Assembly: GCA_025800365.1 (NCBI GenBank)
Contig: JAOXRT010000077.1
Span: 1-42,653 of the forward strand
Direction: 5' to 3'
Origin: Cellvibrionaceae bacterium
GTDB lineage: Bacteria > Pseudomonadota > Gammaproteobacteria > Pseudomonadales > Cellvibrionaceae
Length of the DNA: 42,653 nucleotides
The translations under genes were made by a program, and so were the position numbers. This document shows positions 21,533 through 32,314 of the stretch, piece after piece. The notes under the pieces were generated by a model that worked only from the letters and a program-made list of their open reading frames with translations, was not told the DNA's origin and did not search any database. Numbering within the stretch: the stretch's first letter is position 1; each line of letters begins with the position of its first letter.

Positions 21533-24500
21533 ATGAACCAGTGGTTGTTAAGACTGCTAATAGGCATATTGTTTTTTTGCAGTTATAGCTTCGCAGATAA
21601 TTCGCTAGATATACACTTCTACCAGAAACCTCTCGATGAATTACGAGGACATGCCTATGACGTTGAAGAAGACAAAAATGGATATCTATGGATCTCGACA
21701 GCCTACGGTATTAAACGTTATGACGGACAGAGCCTTATAGACTTCGTCCCTCCCGGAGCTGAAGACTTAAAATCTCGGCAAACTCATGAGTTAACAATTG
21801 TAGATAATAATCTTTGGATAAGTACAACTATGGGGGTAGCTAGGGTAGACTTCGATAGTTATGACTATGTCTTAGTAGAGAAAGAAGATAAAAAACACAC
21901 CATCAGTGACAATGTTATCTTAAATATGAAAAAAGATAATGGCGGCCGTCTGTGGATGACCTCATACAATGGCGTTACTTTGTACGAGAGTCATTTAGAT
22001 CAATTCACCCCCTTTCCCATTAAGCATTCAGATATTAAGTCGGATAAAAAAATAATTACTACCAATATAGCGGATAACAATATAGGGAAAATTTGGGTTG
22101 GTAGTGCTTACGATGGTTTGTTTTTACTAAACCCTGAAACTGGAGAGTTTGATAGATTCCTAAAGAAATATAACGATAACAAAGGATCGACATTTGAATT
22201 TACCAAGACAGATAAAATAAGTGATTTATATGTTACTCAAGATGGTGAGTTACTCGTCAGTGTTCAAGACAAGCTTGTTAGTATCTCTGGAACAGAAATA
22301 ACTGCTGTTAGAGACTTCGAATATAAAGGTGAAACACTGACACCCAATATCATTCAAGAAGATCATAATGGCAATATTTGGATTACCTTCAAAAGCAGAG
22401 GACTGGCAAAACTAAATGGCGGTCGAACTGAATACTTAGTTGAAGCAGTTGATCGAAATGGCTTACCCAATAAGAAGATCTATAACTTTACCAAAGATAG
22501 ACTTGGTAATCTAATCGCTATCTATGTTGATGAATATCCACGGTTTTATAATCTAGTCAATGATGAATTTAAAAAACTAAACTTAAAGAAACTGGCGGGT
22601 GATAAGGTAATAGAAAAAGTTATAGGTCAAGAGGGAAGTTCGCTATATGTATTTAGCAATAATGCCATCTTAAAAATCGATACTGAAAGTGAAAAATTAA
22701 CTTACGTCTATCAGGGGAGTTACGAGATTGATGGTGCTGTGTATGTTAATGAAAAAGAAATATGGGCTATAGTTGGAAGAGAACTTGTAAAACTAAATCC
22801 TGAAACAGGAAAAACGAAAACGGTATCGAGTCGTGTAAATTATATAGAATATCACCAAGATTTGGGTGTCTTCGGTATTATGGTTAGATCTTACTATCTA
22901 ATAGATAATAATACGGGTGATGTAAAGAAGTTCGACCTACCTAATCCGGATAGCTCAATTTCAAAACCTTATTCTGATCCTGATACTGGAATATGGTTTG
23001 TAGCCAGCAATAATATATATTTTTTAAGCCGTGCTGGAATACTAAAAGTAATTCCTTATAAAAGTGAGTACAGTTATTCAGGCGCCCCAATTATTTATCA
23101 TGACGGCGTACTTTGGGTATTTGGTAATAACGGCTTCGAAAAAATCATATTATCAACTCAATCTGAAAGCTATGAAGTAATAGGGGCAGAAAAATTTCCT
23201 ATTCTAAAAAATAATGTTATTGGATCAGCAGTACTTGCTAGAGATCATATCTGGTTTTCAAGCCTAGATGGAAAAAGCTTGTTTAAGCTCGATGTAAAAA
23301 CCAATAAATATAAATCTATAGGAACTAAGTCTGGTCTTTTGGGTGGAAAGCCAGCGGGAAGCATCGCCTATTTGAATGGTTATCTTCTATTAACGCAAGA
23401 AAAATCAATTTATCGTATTGAGGAAGACAGCAACAAGCTATCAATAGAGAATCTTCCTTTAAAAGTAAGCAGTATTGTTGTTCAAAATAATCAACAAGAA
23501 GATAAATATATCTATGACACCCGAAAAAAATTGACCCTCAAACCTGAAGATAAATTCATCACAATAAATTTCTCTGACAATAGCATAGAAAACTTAGGAG
23601 CATTAGGTGTACAAATAATGCTAGAAGGTCGGGATGAAGACTGGCATAACGCTGCGGGTAATTACGCCATTTATTCTGCACTTAGTCCTGGCGAATATAC
23701 TTTTAAGTTAAGGTCCAAATTTTTACAACAAGAAGAATACAAACTAGATATTGAAGTAATCCCTCCTTGGTGGAGATCTCAATGGGCATATTTGATCTAT
23801 TTTCTAATGATCTGCTTTGCATTGGGATTATATTACTACCTATGGTTGCAAAAAAATAAAATAAAGAAAGAGGCATACAATAAGATAAAAATATATGCCC
23901 AAGGTTTTGAGCATGCCGCAGAAGGTTTCTGTGTTGTCGATCAATATGGAAACATTCAAGCCAAGAATCTAGCTTTTGATAGCATCACAAGACCTGGTGT
24001 AGAAAGTCTATCGGAGCTTAGGCCGCGTAGTTATGATTCCAATTACTTTAGTCAACTATGGAAACAGCTAATAGAAACTGGGCACTGGATTGGTCAGACC
24101 CATATTCGTGGGCGTTATGAGGAAGAGGTAGCTATCGAGTGTGTTGCCAGTAAGGTGGACCAGGATAATGAACTTGAAAATCGATATGTTCTATTAATAA
24201 GCGATATCACACTGAAATTGCGTCAGGAAGAAGAGCTTAGGAGGTTGGCCAACTATGACAGGCTGACAGGGTTGGCTAATCGAAATTTATTTAACGACAA
24301 CCTAAAGCAAGCGGTAAAAAATGCTGACCATTTAACATTTAGTAAATTTGCACTTTTTGTCATTGGAATTGATAGGTTTAAGTGGATAAATGATAGTTTC
24401 GGACATGAATATGGTGATGATCTACTCAAAGCCACCAGTGAAAGAATTAACTCTTGTATCCGCGAGCAGGATTCTATCGCCCGCTTAGGCGGGGATGAAT

Positions 24501-25567
24501 TTTGTGTTATTTTAGAAAATATTGATGATGTCACGCGATTAGCTCAGCTGGCAAAAAAAATTATAGAAGTGGTAGAAATACCCATTAATACCCTAGAAGA
24601 AAATGTAAGTGTTACGGTAAGCATTGGGGTTAGTATTTATAAAACCGACTCTCTAAACCCTGAAACTCTACTCAGCCAAGCAAATGCAGCGCTAAAGTCA
24701 GCCAAAGAAGACGGCGGCGGAAAATTTCAATTCTACACAGAAAGTATGAACTCAAAACTTCAGAATCATGTACGCCTTGAAAGCGATATGCGCAAGGCCG
24801 TTAAAAACTCTGAGTTTATATCTTACTTCCAACCTAAGTTGTGTTTGAAGAGTGGAAAAATAATTGGTGCGGAAGCTTTAGTTCGTTGGCGCAGGGATAA
24901 ACAAAAAATACAGTCGCCTGATAGTTTTATTGAAACCGCCGAAAAGTCTGGAGTGATCAATAAGATCGGTAGTTTAGTTCTAAAGGATGTATGTTTACAG
25001 CTTCAAAGTTGGTGGGAAGTTGGGATAAGAATACCGGTTGCCGTTAATCTATCTGCGCAGCAACTTATACAAGATAACTTTATTGATTTGGTCGAAGAGA
25101 TTTTATCGAAGTACGATTTCGATCGCTACCTACTAGAATTTGAAATCACCGAACACCTATTGATGAATGATCGTGAAAAATCTATATCTGTACTGAAACT
25201 TTTACGCGATAAAGGGCATTCAATCTATATAGATGACTTTGGTACAGGCTACTCTTCACTATCTTATCTTGCTGACTTTCCAATTGACTACTTAAAAATA
25301 GATCAAGTGTTTATAAAAGATCTCTTAGTCGATGAGCGTAAAAAGAGCATCGTTCATACCATTGTTGAGCTGGCCAATAATCTGAACCTTAAAGTAGTAG
25401 CTGAAGGCGTTGAGGAAAAAGAGGTTCACCAGTACCTCAAAGCATTGGGTTGTCAATTTGCACAAGGGTTTTATTACTGTCACCCTTTGTCGGCTAAAGA
25501 CTTAATGGAAACAGAGCTTTTTCTAAGCTCATTCAGCCTCAATAAAACAGAAACGTTTGACGCCTAA
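21533..25567 (+). CDS. Membrane c-di-GMP protein: beta-propeller sensor, Y_Y_Y, PAS, degenerate GGDEF, intact EAL
   Basis: 1344 residues from the ATG at 21533, chosen over the ATG at 21512 because GAGGGA lies just before it and it starts the signal peptide directly. Order: signal peptide (1-20), periplasmic two-component-regulator-type propeller (about 25-640, with repeats such as DKNGYLWISTAYGIKRY and GNIWITF), Y_Y_Y domain (about 660-745), membrane helix (751-772), PAS (about 785-890), GGDEF (about 910-1070), EAL (about 1090-1335). GGDEF986-990 is intact, but the Asp that normally begins the DxD metal site is Gly945 (GIDRFKWIND), so cyclase activity is doubtful. The EAL set is complete: EALVRW from 1114, NLSAQQ, EITE, DDFGTGYSS from 1234, KID, AEGVE near 1290. 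I infer a phosphodiesterase driven by a periplasmic signal. AT-rich relative to neighbours. Confidence 0.93.
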   Translation: MNQWLLRLLIGILFFCSYSFADNSLDIHFYQKPLDELRGHAYDVEEDKNGYLWISTAYGIKRYDGQSLIDFVPPGAEDLKSRQTHELTIVDNNLWISTTMGVARVDFDSYDYVLVEKEDKKHTISDNVILNMKKDNGGRLWMTSYNGVTLYESHLDQFTPFPIKHSDIKSDKKIITTNIADNNIGKIWVGSAYDGLFLLNPETGEFDRFLKKYNDNKGSTFEFTKTDKISDLYVTQDGELLVSVQDKLVSISGTEITAVRDFEYKGETLTPNIIQEDHNGNIWITFKSRGLAKLNGGRTEYLVEAVDRNGLPNKKIYNFTKDRLGNLIAIYVDEYPRFYNLVNDEFKKLNLKKLAGDKVIEKVIGQEGSSLYVFSNNAILKIDTESEKLTYVYQGSYEIDGAVYVNEKEIWAIVGRELVKLNPETGKTKTVSSRVNYIEYHQDLGVFGIMVRSYYLIDNNTGDVKKFDLPNPDSSISKPYSDPDTGIWFVASNNIYFLSRAGILKVIPYKSEYSYSGAPIIYHDGVLWVFGNNGFEKIILSTQSESYEVIGAEKFPILKNNVIGSAVLARDHIWFSSLDGKSLFKLDVKTNKYKSIGTKSGLLGGKPAGSIAYLNGYLLLTQEKSIYRIEEDSNKLSIENLPLKVSSIVVQNNQQEDKYIYDTRKKLTLKPEDKFITINFSDNSIENLGALGVQIMLEGRDEDWHNAAGNYAIYSALSPGEYTFKLRSKFLQQEEYKLDIEVIPPWWRSQWAYLIYFLMICFALGLYYYLWLQKNKIKKEAYNKIKIYAQGFEHAAEGFCVVDQYGNIQAKNLAFDSITRPGVESLSELRPRSYDSNYFSQLWKQLIETGHWIGQTHIRGRYEEEVAIECVASKVDQDNELENRYVLLISDITLKLRQEEELRRLANYDRLTGLANRNLFNDNLKQAVKNADHLTFSKFALFVIGIDRFKWINDSFGHEYGDDLLKATSERINSCIREQDSIARLGGDEFCVILENIDDVTRLAQLAKKIIEVVEIPINTLEENVSVTVSIGVSIYKTDSLNPETLLSQANAALKSAKEDGGGKFQFYTESMNSKLQNHVRLESDMRKAVKNSEFISYFQPKLCLKSGKIIGAEALVRWRRDKQKIQSPDSFIETAEKSGVINKIGSLVLKDVCLQLQSWWEVGIRIPVAVNLSAQQLIQDNFIDLVEEILSKYDFDRYLLEFEITEHLLMNDREKSISVLKLLRDKGHSIYIDDFGTGYSSLSYLADFPIDYLKIDQVFIKDLLVDERKKSIVHTIVELANNLNLKVVAEGVEEKEVHQYLKALGCQFAQGFYYCHPLSAKDLMETELFLSSFSLNKTETFDA

Positions 25568-25716
25568 TTTTTAGGGTAATTGATGTGACACCTTTCTCAT
25601 ACCAAAGTTAGATTTTTATGTAAAAGAGATGAGCATCTGAGCAATATCGAATTTAGAGTACTAGACTTGTGGACTCCAGTGAGTAATTAACGTAGTACAC
25701 TGGCGGTGCAGCTATT

Positions 25717-27579
25717 ATGTCGAATCTATTTACTCCTTGCAGGTCTCGAAGAGAAATCAGCAAATTTAATCTATCTACTGGGTTTAATTTTTTCTCTAGT
25801 TTATGGTTACTCTCGGATAGCCAGACAGCATTTGTCTATGTTTCTTTTTCTCTGTTTTTATTGATATCGCTTTTTCTTATTTTTAAAAAAAGAGTAATCG
25901 CTGGATACAGAAAAAATAGCAAGACATTTAAAACAATATATGCCGATATTGAAAACTCCACTAAGCCAAGCTGTCTTGTATATCAAGGTGAAGTATTGCA
26001 CGCAAACATAGCGTTTAAACTTCTGTTCCCTGATGATGGCAACAAGGTGTTCCCCTTATTAAGCCCCCCTAAGAAAACTGTACAGAAATTATCTGCAGAA
26101 CATGCGTTTCAAACATATCAACACTGGCTTGGAATTATTGAGATTAGCGAAGACAGAAGAGTAGAAAACTCAAAGTGGTTATGTAGTATCGTGCCGGTAA
26201 AAGGTAAACAAAAATACATGTTACTTAGCTTTGAGAAGCTTACTGGCGGAGTAATTAAATCCAACAACTATCTGAAACACTGTAAGTATTTTCAACAGTT
26301 AGATAAATCTGAACTTAGTGAGCAATTAAGGATTTGGAACAACGAGTGGAGTTTTCAATATGATTATTCCGCAATGATGATTGAAATAGATCAGTTTAAT
26401 TATTTTCGCAATGAGTTGGATGAATCGCATTGCAAGATTATTTTACAATCATTAATTCTACGTTTCTCTGCGAGATTACCGAAGCAGGCCATTGTTTGTT
26501 GTTTAGAAAGTGATGAAATATTGGTCTTAATTTGTCATGACTCCAATTTAATTAATATGGAGTTTTACGCTAAGATCATACAAAACGCCTTAGAAGCCCC
26601 AGTAGAAATCGAAGAAAAGCTCTTATACTTTACAGCAAATATAGGTGTCAGCGCTCGCAGCTGTAAAATCGACGAAGAGTTGTTGTACCAATCTCGACAA
26701 GCCTTGGACGAAGCGAGGCATTCAGGCTCTGTTTGCTACGCGAAATTTATTCCTAGCCCAATAAACTTGGAACACCATCCTGCCCTACAGCAAGCAAAGC
26801 TAAAGCGCGGCATTGAAAAACTAGAGTTCACAGTACATTATCAAGCCAAAGTTGATTTGAGGAGTAGTCAGCCGGTTGGGTGTGAAGCTTTGGTTCGATG
26901 GAACCCTAAAAATACAGCGGCACAGTCTCCGGAAGAGTTTATCCCCTTGGCTGAAAGAACCGGTTTAATATCTAAAATAGGACGTATTATTTTGGAGCAG
27001 GTCTGTGCTCAATTAGACCGTTGGGCTAAAGCAGGTTTAGAGCATCTTACTGTTGCGCTTAATGTTTCCCCGTTTCAATTACAAACCCCTGATTTTATTG
27101 AACAGCTCAACGATACCTTAAGACATTATGATTTCGATCGACACTTGCTAGAGTTTGAGATTACTGAAAGCCTACTGCTGAAAAATCCAGAGGCTGCTAT
27201 TAGAAGTTTGTCAGAGTTACGTGCCCTAGGGCATAAAATCTATATCGATGATTTTGGCACTGGCTACTCGTCTCTTTCCTATCTCGCAGACCTTCCAATA
27301 GACTGCGTGAAAATTGACCGCTCCTTTATTCAACAGATCCCCTCCGATCGACGCCATTTGCACATAGTGGAAACGATTGTGCAGTTGGCCCAGCAGCTAG
27401 GGATTGAGGTGGTAGCGGAAGGCGTAGAGACTTTGGCCCAGTGTGACGCCTTAAAACGAGTGGGTTGTCATATTGGCCAAGGTTTTCTCTATGGCAAGCC
27501 TGTGTCTGCCAAGGCATTTACGCAGCAGTATTTGCTAAAAACAGGACTGGAAAAGGGATCTAGGCGGTATTTGCTTTAG
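25717..27579 (+). CDS. Membrane-anchored EAL phosphodiesterase with degenerate GGDEF domain
   Basis: 620 residues. One membrane helix at about 36-56, a PAS-like or linker segment (about 65-190), a degenerate GGDEF domain (about 215-350) and a full EAL domain (about 365-610). In the GGDEF domain the active loop is ESDEI (264-268) and the first metal Asp is Glu (IEIDQF), so it cannot be a normal cyclase. EAL catalytic features are intact: EALVRW from 390, NVSPFQ, EITE, DDFGTGYSS, KIDRSF, AEGVE and the final GQGFLYGKP. The EAL domain closely resembles that of the gene upstream (shared YDFDRxLLEFEITE and IYIDDFGTGYSSLSYLAD), so the two may descend from one duplication. The gap to the upstream gene is about 150 bases; no terminator is seen there, so cotranscription is possible. 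The start is the least certain part. Confidence 0.92.
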   Translation: MSNLFTPCRSRREISKFNLSTGFNFFSSLWLLSDSQTAFVYVSFSLFLLISLFLIFKKRVIAGYRKNSKTFKTIYADIENSTKPSCLVYQGEVLHANIAFKLLFPDDGNKVFPLLSPPKKTVQKLSAEHAFQTYQHWLGIIEISEDRRVENSKWLCSIVPVKGKQKYMLLSFEKLTGGVIKSNNYLKHCKYFQQLDKSELSEQLRIWNNEWSFQYDYSAMMIEIDQFNYFRNELDESHCKIILQSLILRFSARLPKQAIVCCLESDEILVLICHDSNLINMEFYAKIIQNALEAPVEIEEKLLYFTANIGVSARSCKIDEELLYQSRQALDEARHSGSVCYAKFIPSPINLEHHPALQQAKLKRGIEKLEFTVHYQAKVDLRSSQPVGCEALVRWNPKNTAAQSPEEFIPLAERTGLISKIGRIILEQVCAQLDRWAKAGLEHLTVALNVSPFQLQTPDFIEQLNDTLRHYDFDRHLLEFEITESLLLKNPEAAIRSLSELRALGHKIYIDDFGTGYSSLSYLADLPIDCVKIDRSFIQQIPSDRRHLHIVETIVQLAQQLGIEVVAEGVETLAQCDALKRVGCHIGQGFLYGKPVSAKAFTQQYLLKTGLEKGSRRYLL

Positions 27580-27623
27580 ATAATAACGCTACAAGCATCA
27601 TAATTTATATGAATATTCTGAAT

Positions 27624-27652
27624 ACACTGAGCTGAATTGCTGAGTGTTTTTT
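27624..27652 (+). terminator. Terminator after the second EAL gene
   Basis: Stem ACACTGAGC / GCTGAGTGT (27624-27632, 27639-27647) with one internal mismatch, a 6-base loop and six T. It separates the c-di-GMP genes from the ATP synthase operon. Confidence 0.75.
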
Positions 27653-27737
27653 GAACGTGGTTTCCAGCCCTAAGGTTTTGCTGATTAGTGAGTATTTACA
27701 TATCTGCAAATTGCCAATTTTAGGGGATTTTATCGCC

Positions 27738-27766
27738 TTGAATGCAAAGTCTCTTAACACTATAAT
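27738..27766 (+). promoter_or_regulatory. Sigma-70 promoter of the ATP synthase operon
   Basis: TTGAAT at 27738-27743 and perfect TATAAT at 27761-27766 with a 17-base spacer. It is nearly the same as the mnmG promoter, including the GC after the -10. About 50 bases of leader precede atpI. Confidence 0.8.
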
Positions 27767-27822
27767 GCGCGACGCCTAACTGCGCCCAAAATAAGCGCAG
27801 ATACAGGTATATTCGGTGCTTA

Positions 27823-28242
27823 ATGTGGGGCTTATTGGAATACGGCGTTGCCATCATGCATAGCAATACCATCGATAAACCCGCAATTTTGCGCGTGATG
27901 CTACAGCTTTTCCTGCTTAGTGGGGTGGTTTCCCTACTGGTATATGGAATTCGCCCTATTTTGGGGCAGTCCATCATGGCAGGTGCTTGTCTCTATATCA
28001 TCCCGCAAAGCTATTTTGCCTTATATGCCTTTCGCTTCCGTGGCGCCCGAGCCAGTCGTTTGATTGCTCAATCGTTTTATCGGGGTGAAGTAGGCAAGTA
28101 TGTATTAACTTTGGTTGGCTTCGCCTGTCTGTTTAACAGCCCAGTAAGCTGGTCAATCGCCACAGTATTCTTAGCCTATGGGCTTTGTTTGATACTGGGC
28201 AATATTTTACAAACCCGGGTAATTAACCAGGTGCATTGGTAA
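27823..28242 (+). CDS. atpI: ATP synthase subunit I
   Basis: 139 residues with four hydrophobic segments (about 25-45, 50-70, 95-112, 113-130) and the family feature YFALYAFRFRGARASRLIAQSFYRGEVGKY in the middle. AtpI assists assembly of the c-ring and is not part of the finished enzyme. The first gene of the atp operon as usual. The start is uncertain: an internal ATG at 27856 (MHSNTIDKP) gives a length closer to relatives; neither has a strong ribosome site. Confidence 0.9.
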   Translation: MWGLLEYGVAIMHSNTIDKPAILRVMLQLFLLSGVVSLLVYGIRPILGQSIMAGACLYIIPQSYFALYAFRFRGARASRLIAQSFYRGEVGKYVLTLVGFACLFNSPVSWSIATVFLAYGLCLILGNILQTRVINQVHW

Positions 28243-28244
28243 GA

Positions 28245-28260
28245 CGAGGCAAAAGCCTCG
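28245..28260 (+). other. Small hairpin in the atpI-atpB gap
   Basis: CGAGGC AAAA GCCTCG directly after the atpI stop. No T run follows at once, so it is more likely an RNA-stability or processing hairpin than a full terminator. Confidence 0.4.
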
Positions 28261-28343
28261 GTTAGAAGTTCTAAAAGCGCTTTTTAAGCTCAAGAGTGTT
28301 TTTACAACTTCTATCTTTTAGCTTTTAAATTTAAGGTGCTTGA

Positions 28344-29270
<927 letters not shown>

Positions 29271-29326
29271 GCACTAAAAAGAATTCAGCGCAGCGCCTTG
29301 GCGATGCGCTAATAATTTAAACCTAA

Positions 29327-29617
<291 letters not shown>

Positions 29618-29666
29618 TTCACCGCTTTTTGCTGAATTTAACTTTAACTAAGCAAGAGGTGTTAGT

Positions 29667-30137
29667 GTGAATATCAACCTAACTCTGATTGGTCAATCGG
29701 TAACTTTCATTGCGTTCATTTGGTTCTGCATGAAGTACGTATGGCCTGCGCTAATTTCCGTTATGGAAGAGCGCGAAAAGAAAATCGCCGACGGCCTAGA
29801 AGCTGCTGATCGTGCGGACAAAGATCTAGAACTGGCTCAGAAAAAAGCTGGTGAAACTTTGACCGAAGCGAAGCAACAAGCCGCGGAAATTATTGAGCAA
29901 GCTAACAAGCGTGCTAACCAAATTGTTGATGAAGCCAAAGATCAAGCGCGCGCTGAAGGCGACCGTTTGAAAGTGGCTGCTCAAGCTGAGATCGAACAGG
30001 AAGCTAATCGCGCGAAAGAAGAATTGCGTGCGAAGGTTGCTACCTTGGCCTTGGCCGGTGCTGAAAAAGTACTGGGCAATACTATCGATGCGAACGCACA
30101 CAACGACTTGGTAGACAAGTTGGCGGCAGAGCTTTAA
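29667..30137 (+). CDS. atpF: ATP synthase Fo subunit b
   Basis: 156 residues: one N-terminal membrane helix (about 5-26), then a long charged helix that forms the outer stalk as a dimer. Ends LVDKLAAEL as in relatives. The start is GTG at 29667, giving [11 protein letters not shown], with AGAGGT upstream. 49 bases after atpE, 12 before atpH. Confidence 0.97.
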   Translation: MNINLTLIGQSVTFIAFIWFCMKYVWPALISVMEEREKKIADGLEAADRADKDLELAQKKAGETLTEAKQQAAEIIEQANKRANQIVDEAKDQARAEGDRLKVAAQAEIEQEANRAKEELRAKVATLALAGAEKVLGNTIDANAHNDLVDKLAAEL

Positions 30138-30149
30138 GCGAGGATAATC

Positions 30150-30686
30150 ATGGCTGAACTAATAACGTTAGCCAGACCATACGCCAAAGCTGTATTCGAA
30201 TTTGCCGATGCGGCAGGTGACTTGGCCACTTGGTCAAACACTTTAGCCGTATCCGCAGCGGTGGCCCAAGAAGGTGCCATGCAAAAAACCCTGGCAAACC
30301 CAAGCCTAACTGCAGCACAAAAAGCAGAAGCTTTTGTGAATGTATGTGGCGATGCTATTTCTGAAAAAGCGGCAAATCTTTTGCGTGTTTTATCAGACAA
30401 TAAGCGTCTGGAGCTTTTGCCTCAGATTGCTGTTCTGTTTGAACAGTTCAAATCTCAAAGGGAAAAAGCAGTCGACGTTCACGTCGAAACCGCTTTCGAA
30501 CTGTCTGGCGACTTGGAAGCAAAATTGGCGAAAGCATTGAGTGCCAAACTGGACCGCGAAGTCACTGTACAAAGCTCTGTTGATCAGGGTCTTTTGGGCG
30601 GTGTTGTGGTACGCGCCGGCGATACAGTAATCGATGGTTCGGTGCGAGGCCGTTTGGCTAAGCTGGCCGAAGCAATGAACTCCTAA
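30150..30686 (+). CDS. atpH: ATP synthase F1 subunit delta
   Basis: 178 residues, starting [16 protein letters not shown] and ending with the conserved [24 protein letters not shown]. Delta caps the F1 head and joins it to the b stalk. AGGA precedes the ATG. Position between atpF and atpA is standard. Confidence 0.98.
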   Translation: MAELITLARPYAKAVFEFADAAGDLATWSNTLAVSAAVAQEGAMQKTLANPSLTAAQKAEAFVNVCGDAISEKAANLLRVLSDNKRLELLPQIAVLFEQFKSQREKAVDVHVETAFELSGDLEAKLAKALSAKLDREVTVQSSVDQGLLGGVVVRAGDTVIDGSVRGRLAKLAEAMNS

Positions 30687-30713
30687 CACGTTTTAGGAAT
30701 AGAGGAACAGAGC

Positions 30714-32258
30714 ATGCAGCAACTGAATCCTTCTGAAATCAGTGAAATTATTAAGCAGCGAATCGACAATCTCGACGTTGCAACTGAAGCACAGAACGAA
30801 GGTACTGTAGTTTCCGTAACCGACGGTATCATCCGCATCCACGGCCTAGCCGATGTGATGTACGGTGAGATGATCGAGTTCGAAGGCGGCATCTACGGTA
30901 TGGCATTGAACTTGGAGCAAGACTCCGTTGGTGCCGTAATCTTGGGCGCCTATGAAGGCGTTGCCGAAGGGCAAAAATGTAAGTGTACTGGCCGTATCTT
31001 GGAAGTACCTGTTGGTAATGAGTTGCTAGGTCGCGTAGTTGACGCGCTAGGTAACCCAATCGACGGTAAAGGTCCATTAGGTAACAGCATCACTGAGCCG
31101 GTTGAAAAAATCGCGCCTGGCGTAATTGAGCGTCAATCAGTAGATGAGCCTGTACAGTTTGGTTTGAAAGCGGTTGACTCCATGGTACCTGTGGGCCGTG
31201 GTCAGCGTGAGTTGATCATTGGTGACCGTCAGACCGGTAAAACCGCCATTGCCGTTGATGCCATCATCAACCAGAAAGGCAAAGGTATTAAGTGTGTTTA
31301 CGTAGCCGTTGGCCAGAAAGCTTCTTCGGTAGCTTCTGTAGTACGTAAGTTAGAAGAGCACGGCGCAATGGAGCACACCATTGTTGTTGCCGCTACCGCT
31401 TCTGACCCAGCTGCGATGCAGTTCTTGGCACCTTTCGGTGGTTGTTCAATGGGTGAATACTTCCGCGATCGCGGTGAAGATGCCCTAATCGTATATGATG
31501 ATTTGACCAAGCAGGCTTGGGCCTACCGTCAGATCTCTTTGTTGCTACGTCGTCCACCAGGTCGTGAAGCTTACCCAGGTGACGTTTTCTACTTGCACTC
31601 ACGTTTGCTAGAGCGCGCTTCTCGCGTTAACGCTGACTACGTAGAAAAGTTCACCAATGGTGAAGTGAAAGGTCAGACCGGTTCTTTAACCGCACTGCCT
31701 ATCATTGAAACCCAAGCTGGTGACGTATCGGCATTCGTACCTACCAACGTAATTTCGATTACCGATGGTCAGATCTTCTTGGAAACTGACTTGTTCAACG
31801 CTGGTATCCGTCCTGCGATGAACGCTGGTATTTCGGTATCTCGAGTTGGTGGTTCAGCACAGACTAAAGTGATCAAGAAGCTATCTGGTGGTATTCGTAC
31901 CGCTTTGGCTCAGTATCGTGAATTGGCAGCGTTCTCTCAGTTCGCTTCTGACCTAGACGATGCGACTAAAGCCCAGCTAGATCACGGTGAGCGCGTAACC
32001 GAGCTAATGAAGCAGAAGCAATACTCTCCTCTGTCTATCGCAGAGATGGGTGTTGTACTTTACGCTGCTAACGAAGGCTACTTGAACGATGTTGCTGTGA
32101 ACAAAATCGGCGACTTCGAAGCCTCTTTGCTGTCCTACATGGGCGCAGAGCACGCTGACCTGATGAACAAGATCAACGATACCGGTGATTTCAATGGCGA
32201 AATCGAAGGCGGCTTTAAAGCAGCCTTGGATAAGTTCAAAGAAACTCAAACCTGGTAA
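30714..32258 (+). CDS. atpA: ATP synthase F1 subunit alpha
   Basis: 514 residues, the usual length. Non-catalytic nucleotide-binding subunit of the F1 hexamer. N-terminal helix ([14 protein letters not shown]), beta barrel, P-loop GDRQTGKTA (about 169-177), [29 protein letters not shown] with the arginine finger region further on ([11 protein letters not shown]), then the helical C-terminal domain. Strong RBS (GAGGAAC). Confidence 0.99.
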   Translation: MQQLNPSEISEIIKQRIDNLDVATEAQNEGTVVSVTDGIIRIHGLADVMYGEMIEFEGGIYGMALNLEQDSVGAVILGAYEGVAEGQKCKCTGRILEVPVGNELLGRVVDALGNPIDGKGPLGNSITEPVEKIAPGVIERQSVDEPVQFGLKAVDSMVPVGRGQRELIIGDRQTGKTAIAVDAIINQKGKGIKCVYVAVGQKASSVASVVRKLEEHGAMEHTIVVAATASDPAAMQFLAPFGGCSMGEYFRDRGEDALIVYDDLTKQAWAYRQISLLLRRPPGREAYPGDVFYLHSRLLERASRVNADYVEKFTNGEVKGQTGSLTALPIIETQAGDVSAFVPTNVISITDGQIFLETDLFNAGIRPAMNAGISVSRVGGSAQTKVIKKLSGGIRTALAQYRELAAFSQFASDLDDATKAQLDHGERVTELMKQKQYSPLSIAEMGVVLYAANEGYLNDVAVNKIGDFEASLLSYMGAEHADLMNKINDTGDFNGEIEGGFKAALDKFKETQTW

Positions 32259-32314
32259 ATTAATCATGCCTTCAGTGGCCTAGGCTAACTGGAGGCTTTG
32301 TTCGAGGGCCGGTT

